DNA from: Henricia sp. BOLD:AAB3569
Lineage: Eukaryota; Echinodermata; Asteroidea; Spinulosida; Echinasteridae
Length of the DNA: 64,000 nucleotides
NCBI GenBank assembly: GCA_037783545.1
Contig: JBBELK010001195.1
Coordinates: forward strand, 124,001 to 188,000
Direction of reading: 5' to 3'
Under the pieces are notes generated by a model, which was not told the DNA's origin, searched no databases, and worked only from the letters and a program-made list of their open reading frames with translations. Each line of letters starts with the position of its first letter. Position 1 is the stretch's first letter. Below are positions 32,400 to 43,887 of this stretch, piece by piece. A program made the translations under genes and the position numbers.

Positions 32400-33499
32400 A
32401 AAATTTCGTCTCGTCATCCATCGCGGCCACGTCCCGCCAGGTGTGTCGGGGATTGCCTTCTTGCAGCCACCGTCGGATGTTCAGGAGCTCGGGATCGCTC
32501 TGCTGTTCCTTGCCCAGTTTCTCGTGGTCCCAAACTGAAGCGAGTCCGTCCGTTTCAGTTTCCTCCTCGCCATCCGGTCCCGTCACGGCCCCAACCAATG
32601 GGTTCTCGCTTCGTCTCTTCTCGGAGGCGTTGTTGAATCCTTGTCTCCTATGCGGACAATCACGCCGAAAGTGCCCGAATTCGTGGCACCCGAAGCATTC
32701 CACCATCGATCGGTCGAGCGGTCTACGCGCGTAGCCTGTGCTCCTGGTGTTCGTGTCCGGCTCGGGTTGCGTTGGTTGCACTACTGACCGAACGTCCCTG
32801 ACTTCCAGTTTCCCCTTCTTGGCCTGCAGTTGTGAGGTCAAGAACGCCTCCATCTCCGTTGCAAGAGTGACCGCCTCGGTCATGGTCGTTGCTTTCCTAG
32901 AGAACACATGGCATTGCAATTGTTCGTCGCCTAGTGCGTTCCTGAAAGCTTCCACCGCCAAGTTCTCTCAAGCTTGTGTGGGTAGGCTCGGGTAGCTCTG
33001 TGAAACCAACCGCCGTATTGACTGGCCCAGGTTGCGAATAGGTTCGCTCGACCCCTGGTGCGCATCGAAAGCTGGACCCGATGCAGTGGAATTTGGGCCG
33101 TGACTCCAAAACGCTGTTCGAAGTACTCCTGGATCCGGGGGTACTCCGTCCGTGCCTCCGGTGCCATATCAGCCAGAGCCTCCCGTGCCGAGCCCTTCAG
33201 GTGGGAGCCCAGGAACATTGCCTTCTCGGCCTCGCTCCACTGGTTGACTCTTGCCACGCTCTAAAAATGCATCAGGTAATCCGACCACGAGGAAACCCCG
33301 TCAAACTTATCGGGGAGCATATCATCGGTCTCCGACCTCCCCGGGGGGGGGGGGGGTGCTCCAGCTTCCCTGGCCCCGCTGCTGCAGGCCGAGCCGGTGA
33401 CGGGTCGGTCCTCATGGCTTGCTGTGACATTACGGTAGTTTCATGTGGATCAGGCGTGTTGCTCATGTCTGCGTCCGGGCTCCCCCTCCGCATCTGCAC
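32400..33499 (-). pseudogene. Gypsy gag, fused to integrase N-terminal region
   Basis: The N-terminal part (33499-33272) is Met/Pro-rich. The capsid-like region reads DKFDGVSSWSDYLMHF, an in-frame TAG (33261-33263), then SVARVNQWSEAEKAMFLGSH and RIQEYFEQRFG. A frameshift lies near 32940. The nucleocapsid has one zinc knuckle, CFGCHEFGHFRRDCP. Within about 45 codons, still in the same frame, the text becomes QQSDPELLNIRRWLQEG, which belongs before the integrase zinc finger in Ty3-type pol. The deletion junction is at about 32525-32560. Gag would package element RNA; here at least two breaks prevent synthesis. Confidence 0.75.
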
Positions 33500-33520
33500 G
33501 AAGGGCTGATGCCCCGGTGG

Positions 33521-33904
33521 TGCACCAGGGTGCAGTGGTGCACCAGGGTTGTGCAGTGAGGAGCTAATTCACATGCACCGCATCGTAGGGTTGCCTCTTT
33601 CCCGCACCCGTATCCTTGTGGAGACATGGCTTTGTTCTCCCAACGCAAGGCTAGAATTTGCTAAACAATTTCGACAGGCGCCTCCCGTACGAAGCAGAAT
33701 TTTTTTTTCGGAACACAGATGTTGTCCCTATAATTGCCAAAATTCATAATCTAGCGGCGGGCTCGACCAGAATAATTTAGAAAGCCCTCAATTGTCCCTA
33801 AAACACTAATCGGTGCCATCCTTGTGGAGACTTTTATAATTACCCTGTGGAGACCTTTACAATTCTTTGTGCGCCATAGATCTCATGTCTCCACAAGGCA
33901 CCAA
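33521..33904. other. Transition between Gypsy gag and the 42 bp array
   Basis: GGTGCACCAGGGTGCAGT repeats and one array-like unit (33545-33590) are followed by CCTTGTGGAGAC words near 33612, 33819 and 33848 and the complement near 33886. No gene. It may be leader sequence of the retroelement; this is not provable here. Confidence 0.4.
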
Positions 33905-34955
33905 TTTTCAGTCGTGCACTGCGGAGCTGATTCACTTGCTCCACACCATAGGCTTGTGCAGTGCGGGGCTGATTCACTTGCTCCGCATCGCAGGGTTGTG
34001 CAGTGCGGAGCTGATTCACTTGCTCCGCATAGTAGGGTTGTGCAGTGCATAGCTCCGATGAGAGCTCTCCTCCATATGGTTGTGCAGTGCGGAGCTGTTT
34101 TGCGTGCTCCGCCTCGTAGGGTTGTGCAGTGCGGAGCTCCGAGTGGAGCTCTCCTCCATGTGGTTGTGCAGTGCGGAGCTGATTCACGTTCTCCGCACCA
34201 TAGGATTGTGTAATGCGGAGCAATTTCCCGTGCTTCGCACCATAGAGTTGTGCAGTGCGGAGCTGTTGTGCGTGCTCCGCCTCGTAGGGTCGTGCTGTGC
34301 GGAGCTCGATCTGAGGGGAGCTCTTCTTCATATGGTTGTGCAGTGCGGAGCTGATTCACGTGCTCCGCACCATAGGGTTGTGCAGTGCGGAGCTGATTCA
34401 CTTGCTCCGCATCGTAGGGTTGTGCAATGCAGAGCTCCGAGGGGAGCTCTCCTCCATGTGGTTGTGCAGTGCGGAGCTGATTTACGTTCTCCGCACCATA
34501 GGATTGTGCAGTGCGGAGCTGATTCACGTTCTCCGCACCATAGGATTGTGCAATGCGGAGCAATTTCCCGTGCTTCGCACCATAGAGTTGTGCAGTGCGG
34601 AGCTGTTGTGCGTGCTCCGCCTCGTAGGGTCGTGCTGTGCGGAGCTCTGAGGGAGCTCTCCTTCATATGGTTGTGCAGTGCGGAACTGATTCACGTGCTC
34701 CGCATCATAGGGTTGTGCAGTGCAGATTCACTTGCTCCGCCCCATAGTTGTGCAGTACAGAGAAAATTATCGTGCTCCGCACCATAGGGTTGTGCAGTGC
34801 GGAGCAAATTCTCGTGCTCCGCACCATAGGGTTGTGCAGTGCGGAGCTGATTCACTTGCTCCGCACCATAGGGTTGTGCAGTGCGGAGAAATTTATCGTG
34901 CTCCGCACCATAGGGTTGTGCAGTGCGGAGCAAATTCTCGTTTTCCGCACCATAT
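33905..34955. repeat. 42 bp tandem array of hairpin units, about 25 copies
   Basis: The unit is TTGTGCAGTGCGGAGC, TGATTCACGTGCTCCGCACC, ATAGGG. GTGCGGAGC and GCTCCGCAC form a 9 bp stem in each unit. Starts recur every 42 bp, for example 33953, 33995, 34037, 34079, with single variants of 45, 41 and 34 bp. Because 42 is 14 codons, long frames are open on both strands: plus 34080-34787 repeats VLRTIGLCSAELIH and minus 34563-33883 repeats LRTAQPYGAEHVNQ. No start context, domain or codon signature supports translation. Confidence 0.95.
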
Positions 34956-34959
34956 AGGA

Positions 34960-35985
34960 AGTGTAACTCGTCTTATCTTGGAACTAATCCTAGGACTGGT
35001 TTCACAAAACTTAGGATGTGTTCAATTCATCCTATTTCCCATGGCAACACGGTCCAACTCTTCCTAACTTAAGATCAATGTTTGGGTCGTCTTATCTGTA
35101 CGAATGCATGGAGTAAATGCAGTGACCGAAGGCACTTATCTTCTGCTTGCCAAACGTGAAGCTAGCCCGGCATACGGCAGCGCTAGCAGGCGGTCATACA
35201 GACAATTTTCCTTTGCCGCGATATGCGAAATTTTCTTAAAAAGGAGGCGTAATTTAAATCGCAAAAAAAGCACTTGCCGAATAAGGTTGAGGCATTTGTA
35301 TGTCCATACACGTGAAGCCATAACTTGCTGTAGCCCTAGCTAGCTAGGTTTCTCGATGTTTACACGCGAAAAGCACGGATTTATATTTCGGCAAAATATA
35401 CCCATACAATAAAAACCACGGAATATGTACATTTGTATAGCTATACTGTTGATTGAGCACACTGAACGTTACTTGTGGTGTGCGCGCGCGTGCTAGTACT
35501 AGCGCGATGCTCCGGAAAAAAAGATATATATTAATATAGAGAGGCCTAATGTTTTTTACTTCCGTCAAGCATACTGCATCCTCTGCACATAAATGCGAGT
35601 GTGCCATTTGTACAGTCGAACGATAGGCCTACATGTACATCTAGGTTCAAGTACATCGACTTGAATTTGTTCACGTCAATGTACCCTTTCATAACTGCCG
35701 ACAAAATACGATACGCCAAGCAGACGACGCTACAAAGTCGGCCATTTTGATTTGTAATGTGCGTGCCGTTTTCCCGACGACTGTTGTATTCGGTACTGTT
35801 AACAAACATAGTACAGCCGTTGATAAATGTATAATAAGCAGTTGCGACTCGTCTTGTAAAAGACGGGTTTTGTGAAATCGATCTCAGGACACGTCTTAGC
35901 AAAGACCGATCTTACTGCTCGAACTCTTCTTAAATCCTAGGATCGATCCTAAGATAGGAAGAGTTTTGTGAAATCGGCCCCAGGA
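34960..35985. mobile_element. Degenerate TIR element, CCTAGGA / TTTCACAAAAC ends
   Basis: At the left, AACTCGTCTTATCTTGGAAC, TAATCCTAGGACTGG and TTTCACAAAACTTAGGA. At the right, in inverse order, AATCCTAGGATCGATCC, TAAGATAGGAAGAGTT and TTGTGAAATCGGCCCC. The interior includes minus-strand open frames without recognisable domains (for example 35902-35546). It resembles widespread TTTGTGAAACCGGCCCC-type MITEs (recalled). Confidence 0.5.
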
Positions 35986-36669
35986 CAGATACAACGCAGT
36001 GTTACGTACGGTTTGTGTGTGAAACGTAGAGAAACATTGACGGAGGTCAAAGGTCGAGCAGAAATTTCCGGGGATACAGACAAGCCCAGAGATTCACATG
36101 CGCTCTGTTCAATAGACTATGTAAGTTGACCTCGCGAACGTACGAGACCGCGCGATACCACTGTTATTTCCGGGCACAAGACCCTATCTCTTCAACGCAC
36201 GTCGCGAGCGAAATTCTTGAATTATTTTGTTTACGCAGGTTTTTGTAAACTCAGACGGCCCAAAACGCGTATCTCTAAATAAAATCTTGCATTCCAATTG
36301 ATGAAGTGGGGTATATAATAAAAAATAAGCAATCGAAATGTAAAAAATTCACGATCTTTTCTGAGCCGACAAGTCAATCTTTGAAGATCGTAAACTACAT
36401 GCAGCAAAAGATATGCAACACGCACAGCAGCCGACGTACGTAGGCCTACAGTGTACATACAGACCTCGCTAGCGATAGGCGAAACGCCATCTACCAAAAG
36501 TAGAGCTTGCAAGACTTTTTTTTTAGTGCCCAAAGTCGAAGCATTCATTTTCACATTAATCCACACATGGGTCATCCATTCCAAATTGGATGAAAAATAT
36601 GCTAGCACAGAAATTTATTCAGGTCACGAAATTTTAATAAATTTGTATCGTTTTTAGAGATAATTATGC
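35986..36669. other. No recognised gene
   Basis: The minus-strand open frame 36608-36231 has no recognisable domain. It is upstream flank of the endonuclease ORF and may include its 5' UTR. Confidence 0.4.
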
Positions 36670-37925
36670 ATGTACGAGGGTACGTTTCGATTCAAGACCA
36701 CAGTGGATAAAGGTTATCGAACCCAACAAGTTGTAATGCCGGATTTAGGAACACGTCATAAGTACACACGTCGGGAATTATTGGATCTCCGTGGAGTCAA
36801 ATGCACTGTATCCAAGTCGACCTTTGGAACTGCCAGATCGTTAGGAATTATGAAACGAAGACGAGGGAGGAGAGGCGGCAGAAACAGTATCCGACCTATC
36901 CAAGTTCTCATTTCAACAAGAACCTATCTGGACAGTCCTGTCCAAGCTATCCACGTTCGGCCCAGGACATTACGTAACATCCCAGTCCGTCATAATGAGT
37001 CTCAGGGATCATTGCCAGCTTTTGTTTTGCCTACATTGTTTATGACAAACGCCCAGTCATTGGTGAATAAATTCGACGAAGCTGAGATTATTTTTAACCA
37101 ACATGGAGTTGACATTGGAGTGATTACGGAATCATGGTTTTCTCCCAACATCCCGGACAACCAGTTGAACATTGACGGCTACCAAACTTTTTCAAAATGC
37201 CGTGATCATAAACGAGGAGGCGGAGTTGCGGTGTATATTAAAGATGGGATACCAGCCCGCGAAATAGACAGTATAAATGTTCCTGAACAATTGGAGTGCT
37301 TGTGGGTCAAGGTTCGACCAAATAAGCTGCCTCGTGGAATTTCGTCTATTGTTATTTGTGCAGTTTATATCACGACAAACTCACCACTTCAGCAAACCTT
37401 GATCAAACATCTCTTGCAGGAAATTGACTCTTTAAGAACTCGTTACCCTGACATTTGTGATGTTATCCTTGGTGACTTTAATCGGTTGAACATTTTTCCA
37501 ATTGTTAGTGGTAATGATCTCTACCAGATTGTTGACTTTCACACACGAGGAGATTGTACTCTTGACTTCATACTGACAAACCATGAACTTAAGAGTTTTT
37601 ATAACAAGCCAAATTCACTATCGCCAATTGGTTGTAGTGACCACGTATGTGTTTTGTGGAGACCAAAACGGCGGGGTAAAGTTAAGAACTCTTTTGTTAA
37701 TGAAGATCAGGTCCGCCCATTTCATGATTCGGGTATTAGGGCCTTTGGTTCATGGATTCAAAATCAAACTTGGGATGAAGTGTTACTTTGTCATGACCTT
37801 CAAGAAAAAACTGATGCATTTTATGAAATGCTTGATAAGGCCCTTGATCTGTATTTTCCTGTTAAAAGGGTTCGTAGTCATCATACAGATAAACCTTGGA
37901 TTTCTCCTCCTATTAAACAGCTAGA
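36670..37925 (+). pseudogene. Non-LTR retrotransposon endonuclease (APE type), RT missing
   Basis: The open frame starts at ATG 36670. After a basic N-terminal ~115 residues (RRRGRRGGRN) comes a complete APE-like endonuclease: TNAQSLVNKFDEAE, ITESWFSPNIPDNQ, RGGGVAVYIKDG, VILGDFN, CTLDFILTN and a terminal GCSDHVCVLW. The linker FHDSGIRAFGSWIQNQTWDE and DKPWISPPIKQL follow. This is where CR1-like pol continues to the RT, but family similarity stops at about 37925; the frame itself runs to 38031 in unrelated sequence. The enzyme nicks target DNA to prime reverse transcription. With its active-site motifs intact but no RT, it is a 3'-truncated copy, which is unusual since 5' truncation is the norm. 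Confidence 0.85.
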
Positions 37926-38940
37926 ATCCCCCCATCCACATTTTTTTAGTTTTCCTGTTTATCATGGAGGTTTATGTTTCTACAACGCGATTACAACGTG
38001 TTTTCCGCCAAAACCGACACTATTTGTTTAAAACGCAATTCAGTTCCGACCCTCTTCACCCGAAATTCTGAAACGCTCGAGGTCACTTGGTTTGTTTACA
38101 AACAGGGGCGATACGTCATCCTGAGAAACACACAAAACGGCCTGTGCAGTATTGAATGGAAAATATACGAAGTGTATGTTCATTATGCCTGTTTTGTCCT
38201 TGTAATTCAAAATACAAACGTGAAAACACCTGATGTAAAACGACAATAATCTACTATTACCTTTTTTGTGAAAAAAACTGTAAAATTGTGGCTCACAATG
38301 AAGTCGAGTCTTTTGAAGGAAACACTGGTGCATTGCGACCGGTGTTTGTCACGGAACAAACAGCGGTCCGTGTTATGTACAGCAGTGGGAATGGTGCCTG
38401 CGGGCCGCGCCGTAGTTCCCACGTGTTTGAAATTGGCACACGGTATATGCACATCGGCCGGTACAAGTTAGAATGAGCGACTCATTTTTCTCTCTCTTCG
38501 TAATAAAAAAGGATCTTAGCTTCTGCTCTTTTTGTTTCATGATGTCTGGTAAAACATACAACCACGCAACTACTGGGCATATCTCTGGCTTTTTGGACCA
38601 AAACAATTATTCAAAAAACACCATCTAACAGAGACGGTTTTCCAAGTTTTTTGCGTGTAAACGTATGGAGCTAACAATCGTGTTGACTTTTCTTTCTCAG
38701 GATTGCGTCACGGGGTCACGCGCATATCATGAATACCTAATGAGCGTTTCAGAAATCGCGAAAATCTAATTTTCGCTTGCAATTTATCCACTTAAAACCG
38801 ACAAATAAAAAATAATAAAAATCCACGTCGGCAAGAGGGATGTTTGGACTATCGAAAAAAGCCTAAATGCTGGATTTTCGTCAAGGGGGATTCTTCCTCT
38901 TTAAGAATTTACTCCATGACCGTCAGGCTGCGTATGCATC
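37926..38940. other. No recognised gene
   Basis: The sequence downstream of the break in the endonuclease ORF contains short overlapping open frames only. Confidence 0.4.
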
Positions 38941-38944
38941 TAAT

Positions 38945-39485
38945 AGCAAGACGCGCATGTTTTGCACGCGTGGGTGGTGATGTTGTCACCTATTTGTTTG
39001 TTTGTCTAGGGGTTGGAATTGTGTCACGCGATATGAAATGACAATCGCCTTCGCGTACTTACATGTAGGTAGGGCGCAGCCCGGGGGTGGGGGGTAGGGG
39101 TTAGGGGATAAACAATTGAAAGGTGCATTACATATATATGCAATGTAAAACTCATGTTCCGACCTTAGTAGTCTGCTTCAAACAAAACAAAAACCAAGAA
39201 TCAGAGGCAAAATGTCTAGGACATGCAAATATATCACATGAAAACAGTATGCACCTACATGTATATTGTTCCTCCCCCTCCCCCCGCCCTGCTCCACCCC
39301 CTCCCCCCGCCCTGCTCCACCCCTTAGGTGGGAATTTTTATCCATTTAAATACAATGTTTGGTGCATAAATATCAAGGCGCGCACGTTTTGCACCCGAGG
39401 GTGGGGATTTTTGTCACCTAAATTTATTGTACTCCAGGGGTTTTGTCACGCGAAAAGTGACAATCCCCACCTCTTAGGTAGGGAC
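38945..39485 (+). repeat. Direct duplication plus CT-rich tract
   Basis: CAAGACGCGCATGTTTTGCAC (38945) with TTGTCACCTA and TGTCACGCG is repeated at about 39376-39485 (GGCGCGCACGTTTTGCACCC.., TTGTCACCTAA, TTTGTCACGCG). A ~23 bp unit, CCCCCTCCCCCCGCCCTGCT, is duplicated at 39276-39322. Related GCAGCCCGGGG..TAGGGG with AACAATTG..AGGTGCATTA occurs at 39069-39130 and again at 41398-41466. Confidence 0.5.
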
Positions 39486-39657
39486 TTGAAAAAATTCAAA
39501 GTTCGATTTTGATTGAAAATAGGCCTATCATCTCACATTACAGATTATTTTCTGTGAATTCCAAAACAACATTCGTCGCATGAATTGAGCAAGCGGTAGC
39601 TGAGATATACATCTTAGAATCGGCCGTTTTTCCGCTAAATCATGTGTGTAAACCGAT

Positions 39658-40876
39658 TAGGCCAATGAAATTAGATTACTAGTTTCTCGTCAACCACTTT
39701 TCAAATTTTGATGAGTTTTTGTTTTTCATTATTCATTATTTATTATTTCGTATCAATGAAAAATGCAACCCGTTATACATATACTAACTGCTATTTTGAA
39801 ACTGATTTAGGCTCTAAAAGTACTGTCGCCCAGAAAGTTAGTGCCAGTATCAGTTCCATGGAGTTATACATGTAGCTTGTGTTTGAAGGAAGAACTTGAT
39901 GGCAAAAGTCATGGGAAATGACAAAGGAGTTTTGAAAGAGCAATACGTTTTAATATGGCAGGCCTTTACGGCCCCCAAAGAGGGTGTGCATTCCATCGAT
40001 CGGTACAGTTCCAACCCATAAAACCTTCTCTAGATGCGCGTGTTCCAAAATCTGTGGACGCTGCTGTCACTGTTTCTGTATAGTGTCAACCAATGCACAG
40101 TTCCGATTGCGAAACCACTCCGTTGCTTCGTCAATGCCATCGACCAAACCGGCCTTCAGTTCGTCGAAAAGTTGAATAAAAACATATGAATCGCTCACAT
40201 TCCCGATGTCCACAATTTTCTATTTAACCACACACCTGTCTTCATGATAAACCGCCAGGGAAAACATATTCTATAGCGGGAAAAATCCACACAAAACTGC
40301 AAAAGACACACAAATCTGCATGCGAATGCGCGCCAGAACAAATGGAATCGATCGGTCCAACCTCGTGACCACGGCAAAAATATACAACCCGAGTTCCATG
40401 TACAAAGGCCTTGCAGATAACGCGATCACAAATACCGTATGTCGAATTCGGGCGGTCGATCTGTTATTGACACGCAAACAGTGTTCTCGCGCCCGAACGG
40501 CGGGAACGCGACCCGAGAACACTGCACTTGGAACAGGATCACACATCATCTATCCGTCGAGAACGAGTTACCCGTGTTAAAGAACAGACCGCCCGAACTC
40601 GACCTGCAACGAACGGTTTTCGCAGGTACCCACTGGGTGCAGGGGTAGCGCTGATATGCTGTACGGTTGGTATACTGCATTCTGTGATACATTTTGCGAA
40701 GCTAGCTGCACAACACTGACCGCGCAATTGAAACAGAAACTTCGCTTGGGAGTAGTTTGAGTCGGATTTCCTCCTTTTTTTTTGCAAAATAATGAATAAT
40801 GAAATTTTTTGATGCGGGGTCAAAATCACATGCAGGCGCTGACGAGAAACTAGTGATCTAATTTCATTGGCCTTAG
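39658..40876. mobile_element. 1.2 kb TIR element with CATTATTCATTATT blocks
   Basis: GGCCAATGAAATTAGATTAC, TAGTTTCTCGTCA (about 39660-39692) mirrors TGACGAGAAACTAGTGATCT, AATTTCATTGGCC (about 40841-40873). Inside the ends, TCATTATTCATTATT (39727) mirrors AATAATGAATAATGA (40788), a feature shared with element A at 12.5-15.9 kb. A foldback (GGGCGGTCGATCTGTT / AACAGACCGCCC) occupies 40450-40600. There is no transposase frame. Confidence 0.6.
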
Positions 40877-41416
40877 GAGAGAGCTGAAAGAATGCGATGC
40901 AGTATGAAGCGCCCCCACAGTGACATATTGCGCCAAGCCAGCGAAGAATTCCTCAACTTCAAGTCTGATCAGTCTTAGTTCAACACGCTGTCTCGTTTTC
41001 TGCTAAACTAAAGCTTTGTCACGAAAGCCTAAATGCAGCAGGAGTACGTAGCACACGTGGGGGCGCGCAACGTCATTGTCAATGAGTAATGGCACACATT
41101 TACGCCTGGAATGAAAACTACGCACTCGACGACATACACAAAGAGGAACTGATAATCATTTTTGTGTGCTAAAACACACAAAAAAAGTGCATGTTTTTTA
41201 CACTAAAAAGGTCCGTTTCGCAACACAAACTACCCTTTTTGGACCAGAAATCTCACCGTCAAACAAACATCTTGCTGTGTTCCAATTTAAATATTTTAAA
41301 AAATCGTTTTAAAAATAAATATCGTCAGAAAGTATTCTTTATTTTCAGTATATATTTTAAAAGTTGGAATTGAACAAAAGTCCCTATCTTAGGTGGGGCA
41401 GCCCGGGGTAGGGGTA

Positions 41417-41448
<32 letters not shown>

Positions 41449-41719
41449 CAATTGGTAGGTGCATTATACGTTCAAAGGACATGCATGACATGTTTGTACG
41501 CCCTGCACAATAATCAAAATGAAACATGTAGGCATATATGTTAACATGTTCGATTCTGGAACACTGACATCTCAGGCAGTTTCCACTCTACGAAGCGACG
41601 TTACAATAAAGTAAAAGCACTCCATACCTGCGCGCCGCCATCTTCTTAATGCAAACCAATGTCATTATGATCACCAACAGTTGGTTATCAGTATTGCACA
41701 CGTGCGAAATAAATGGCAC
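40877..41719. repeat. Unassigned, with a ~28-base G homopolymer
   Basis: An uninterrupted G run lies at about 41417-41444 after GGGGTAGGGGTA. No gene is seen in the interval. Confidence 0.6.
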
Positions 41720-42045
41720 ATTTATTTACCCAACTACGATTTAAACAGCATGGGAAAATTTGCCCAACAATTGGATCAAACATTACCAACTATTGGTAAC
41801 GGAGACATTGCCCAATTTGTTTTACCCAACAAATTCCAAACATGTGGAAAATTTAACCAACCCTGTTGTGCATAATCGATTGCCCAATAATTAGGTAATA
41901 TTTGAAAAACAATTGAGCACAATTTATTTACCCAACTACGATTTAAACACCATGGGAAAATTTGGATTACAATTTGGAAAACAATGGATCAAACATTACC
42001 AACCTATTGGTAACGGAGACATTGCCCATCAGTGTACTGATGATG
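41720..42045 (+). repeat. Direct duplication, period about 202 bp
   Basis: ATTTATTTACCCAACTACGA, with CCATGGGAAAATTTG and GGATCAAACATTACCAAC..ATTGGTAACGGAGACATTGC, occurs at 41720 and again at 41922. The second copy has a short insertion. There are many CCCAAC/TTGGGT-like words and no gene. Confidence 0.65.
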
Positions 42046-42444
42046 AGTAATTAAACAAAATTAACATGTATACTACTACAAATGAATCTTCATGCTCAAG
42101 GCCCTGCAAACCACACTGTGTTGTAGAATTTCAATGTACATTGTATTAATTTTATGACTGCTGTACTGATGAATGTGAGTTGTCATTTCTTCAACAGTTG
42201 GATGAGTGAGCTAAAATGATAAAGTCAAATAAGGAATATATTGATTTCTTGTTTGGTTGTTTTTTATTCTACTCTTCAAGGCATGCAGTTTTTGTGTATG
42301 CCTGCCCCAAAAGTTTAGGCAAAATTACTTTTTTTGTACAGAAAGGCTGATGTTCTACTAAAGTTGTGCAAAAGTTATCATCTCGTAAAATTCTTTAAAC
42401 AAAAAGGTCTTTCAAAGTAAAAACAACAAAATCACAATACTTAC
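42046..42444. other. No recognised feature
   Basis: AT-rich sequence downstream of the YqaJ-like exon; probably intron of that gene. Confidence 0.35.
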
Positions 42445-43887
42445 ACTTTGTAAGAAGTAGATGTGTCTGAATCAGGAGAAGTCCCAATGAAGGGAAACTC
42501 GGGATGGACAATCAACCCACATGTTGTTACCTGTAACCAATCATGGTGTGGCTTCCTGAGCCACAAGTACTTAGATCTTGCTGCTGCCTCATGATTCCTA
42601 CCCCACTTAATGCTGCCTGGGTATCTCAAGCGATGGCATGTTGGATGGGTAGCAAACGGCCGTTAATACACTTAAAGTGGGACTACATATTTTCGTATTT
42701 ATTGCCCGTTTCATGTTTAATAGATGCTGTTATTCGGCCAGCCCTAAACATATACCATGATGGGTTTGTTGCTTGTCCCCTGGTTTTTCTTTCAATGGTG
42801 TCAGCTTTATCCTGGCTAATGGTGATCCTGGGAAACATTTCCTCAGTCTCAGACAAAATAACAATCTCTCGAAAAAAGGCCGTAAACTAGGCCGTAACCG
42901 TTATTAACCCATTTTTAATAGGCCTACGTTACCTGTCTGCAATCTTGCATTTGACACTCTTATGGAACGGGGGACATTCCACGTCGACGTTTTGGACGTT
43001 TTGGGGACTGGGAGGTGACAGCCACGTCTTTTCAGGTCTTTCAGAGAAAATAGTACTGCACCGACGTGGCTGCATTTTGATGCAAGCCTGCAAAAATGAT
43101 CGATGATAAAAAAAATTATAGCCCTACAGGTTATGATGAGAGAAAAAGGAGATCAGACACATAATTGGTAATATTAATTCTGCAGGCATACTTTTTATAG
43201 AAGAGATTATTTAAATCAATCTATCCTACCCAACTGGGCACTGACAAGTGGTGTCAGTATTATGATCCCGTCGTCAGTTAGCCTCACTTTAACTTGATAG
43301 GCCTTTGCTCTTTGAGAGGCAAAAACGTCACACGCAAACGAGACACTTTGGTCATCCTGCTGGAAAGAAAATCCAACGTTTATTTAAAAAGTACGATCTA
43401 AAATTCACACATATCCGTTCGTTTTAAAATGAATCTTATATAATTTATAAAAAAATTAAAGCCAATTGAACTCACCCTGTGAATTTTTACGTTGTGAACG
43501 TCACCGGCATCGACGTGTTTGATGGTTCGGTCGAAGGATTTAAAGGACGACTTTAAAGCTGTTTTGACAGTGCAGTATTTATAGATCCGAGAAAATGTAA
43601 TTTTGGGAATGTGAGCAATATTTTCATTGTTTAATTCAACAGAATGCTCCGGCCACAAGGTTGTCTTCGGCCTGTGAACATTTGGACCAGACGCCGAATT
43701 AATATGACCGGCCCCATTCTCTCCAGCGGTACCTTCCAAGTTAAGTCCGGCCTCAACAAAAACTCGATGAGAGGAGCTTTTCTGTTTGATTTTGGAACGT
43801 TTCCGCAGTTGAATTGAGAAACTGCCCGTAGCTCCGCGAGTGATAATTGTTTTCAAATCCTTTTTCTTTGAACTTTTGGTCGATCAT
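42445..43887 (-). pseudogene. SWIM/YqaJ-type protein gene, three exons, probably broken
   Basis: Minus strand. Exon 1 (to 43476) encodes a basic N-terminus (KSSKKKDLKTII), later IPKITFSRIYKYC and DAGDVHNVKIHR, then a donor GTGAGT. Exon 2 (about 43369-43230) follows a TTTCCAG acceptor in phase: DDQSVSFACDVFASQRAKAY, QVKVRLTDDG, then after a one-base frameshift TTCQCPVG, the CxCP start of a SWIM zinc finger. Exon 3 (about 42650-42445) reads SIKWGRNHEAAARSKYL and CGLIVHPEFPFIGTSPD, a YqaJ-type nuclease core, then a donor GTAAGT. Such SWIM-YqaJ proteins are multicopy in fish and marine invertebrates; their role is unclear and they may be transposon-linked. There is no in-frame ATG; the nearest (43885-43887) is one base out of frame. 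More exons would lie below 42440. Confidence 0.55.

Larger units (their letters stand above)
29762..33520 (-). mobile_element. Gypsy (Ty3-type) retrotransposon, 5'-truncated, protease-RT-RNase H deleted
   Basis: In minus-strand order: gag with a zinc knuckle (33499 to ~32560), direct fusion to the integrase N-terminal region (~32525 on), integrase core, GPY/F module, Pro/Arg-rich tail, zinc-finger ORF, putative LTR. No protease, RT or RNase H sequence occurs anywhere between. The 5' LTR and leader are missing; upstream of gag the sequence passes into the 42 bp repeat zone. GC content is much higher than in the surroundings. Confidence 0.8.

Noticed and set aside
31302-33499. Complete, autonomous Gypsy element
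   Set aside because: Protease, RT and RNase H are absent, the 5' LTR is missing, stops and frameshifts occur, and two of the three catalytic acids of the integrase are changed.
33840-34787. Genuine gene(s) encoding 14-residue repeats
   Set aside because: Several frames on both strands are equally open because the period is 42 bp and each unit is palindromic; no start context or splice structure supports one of them.
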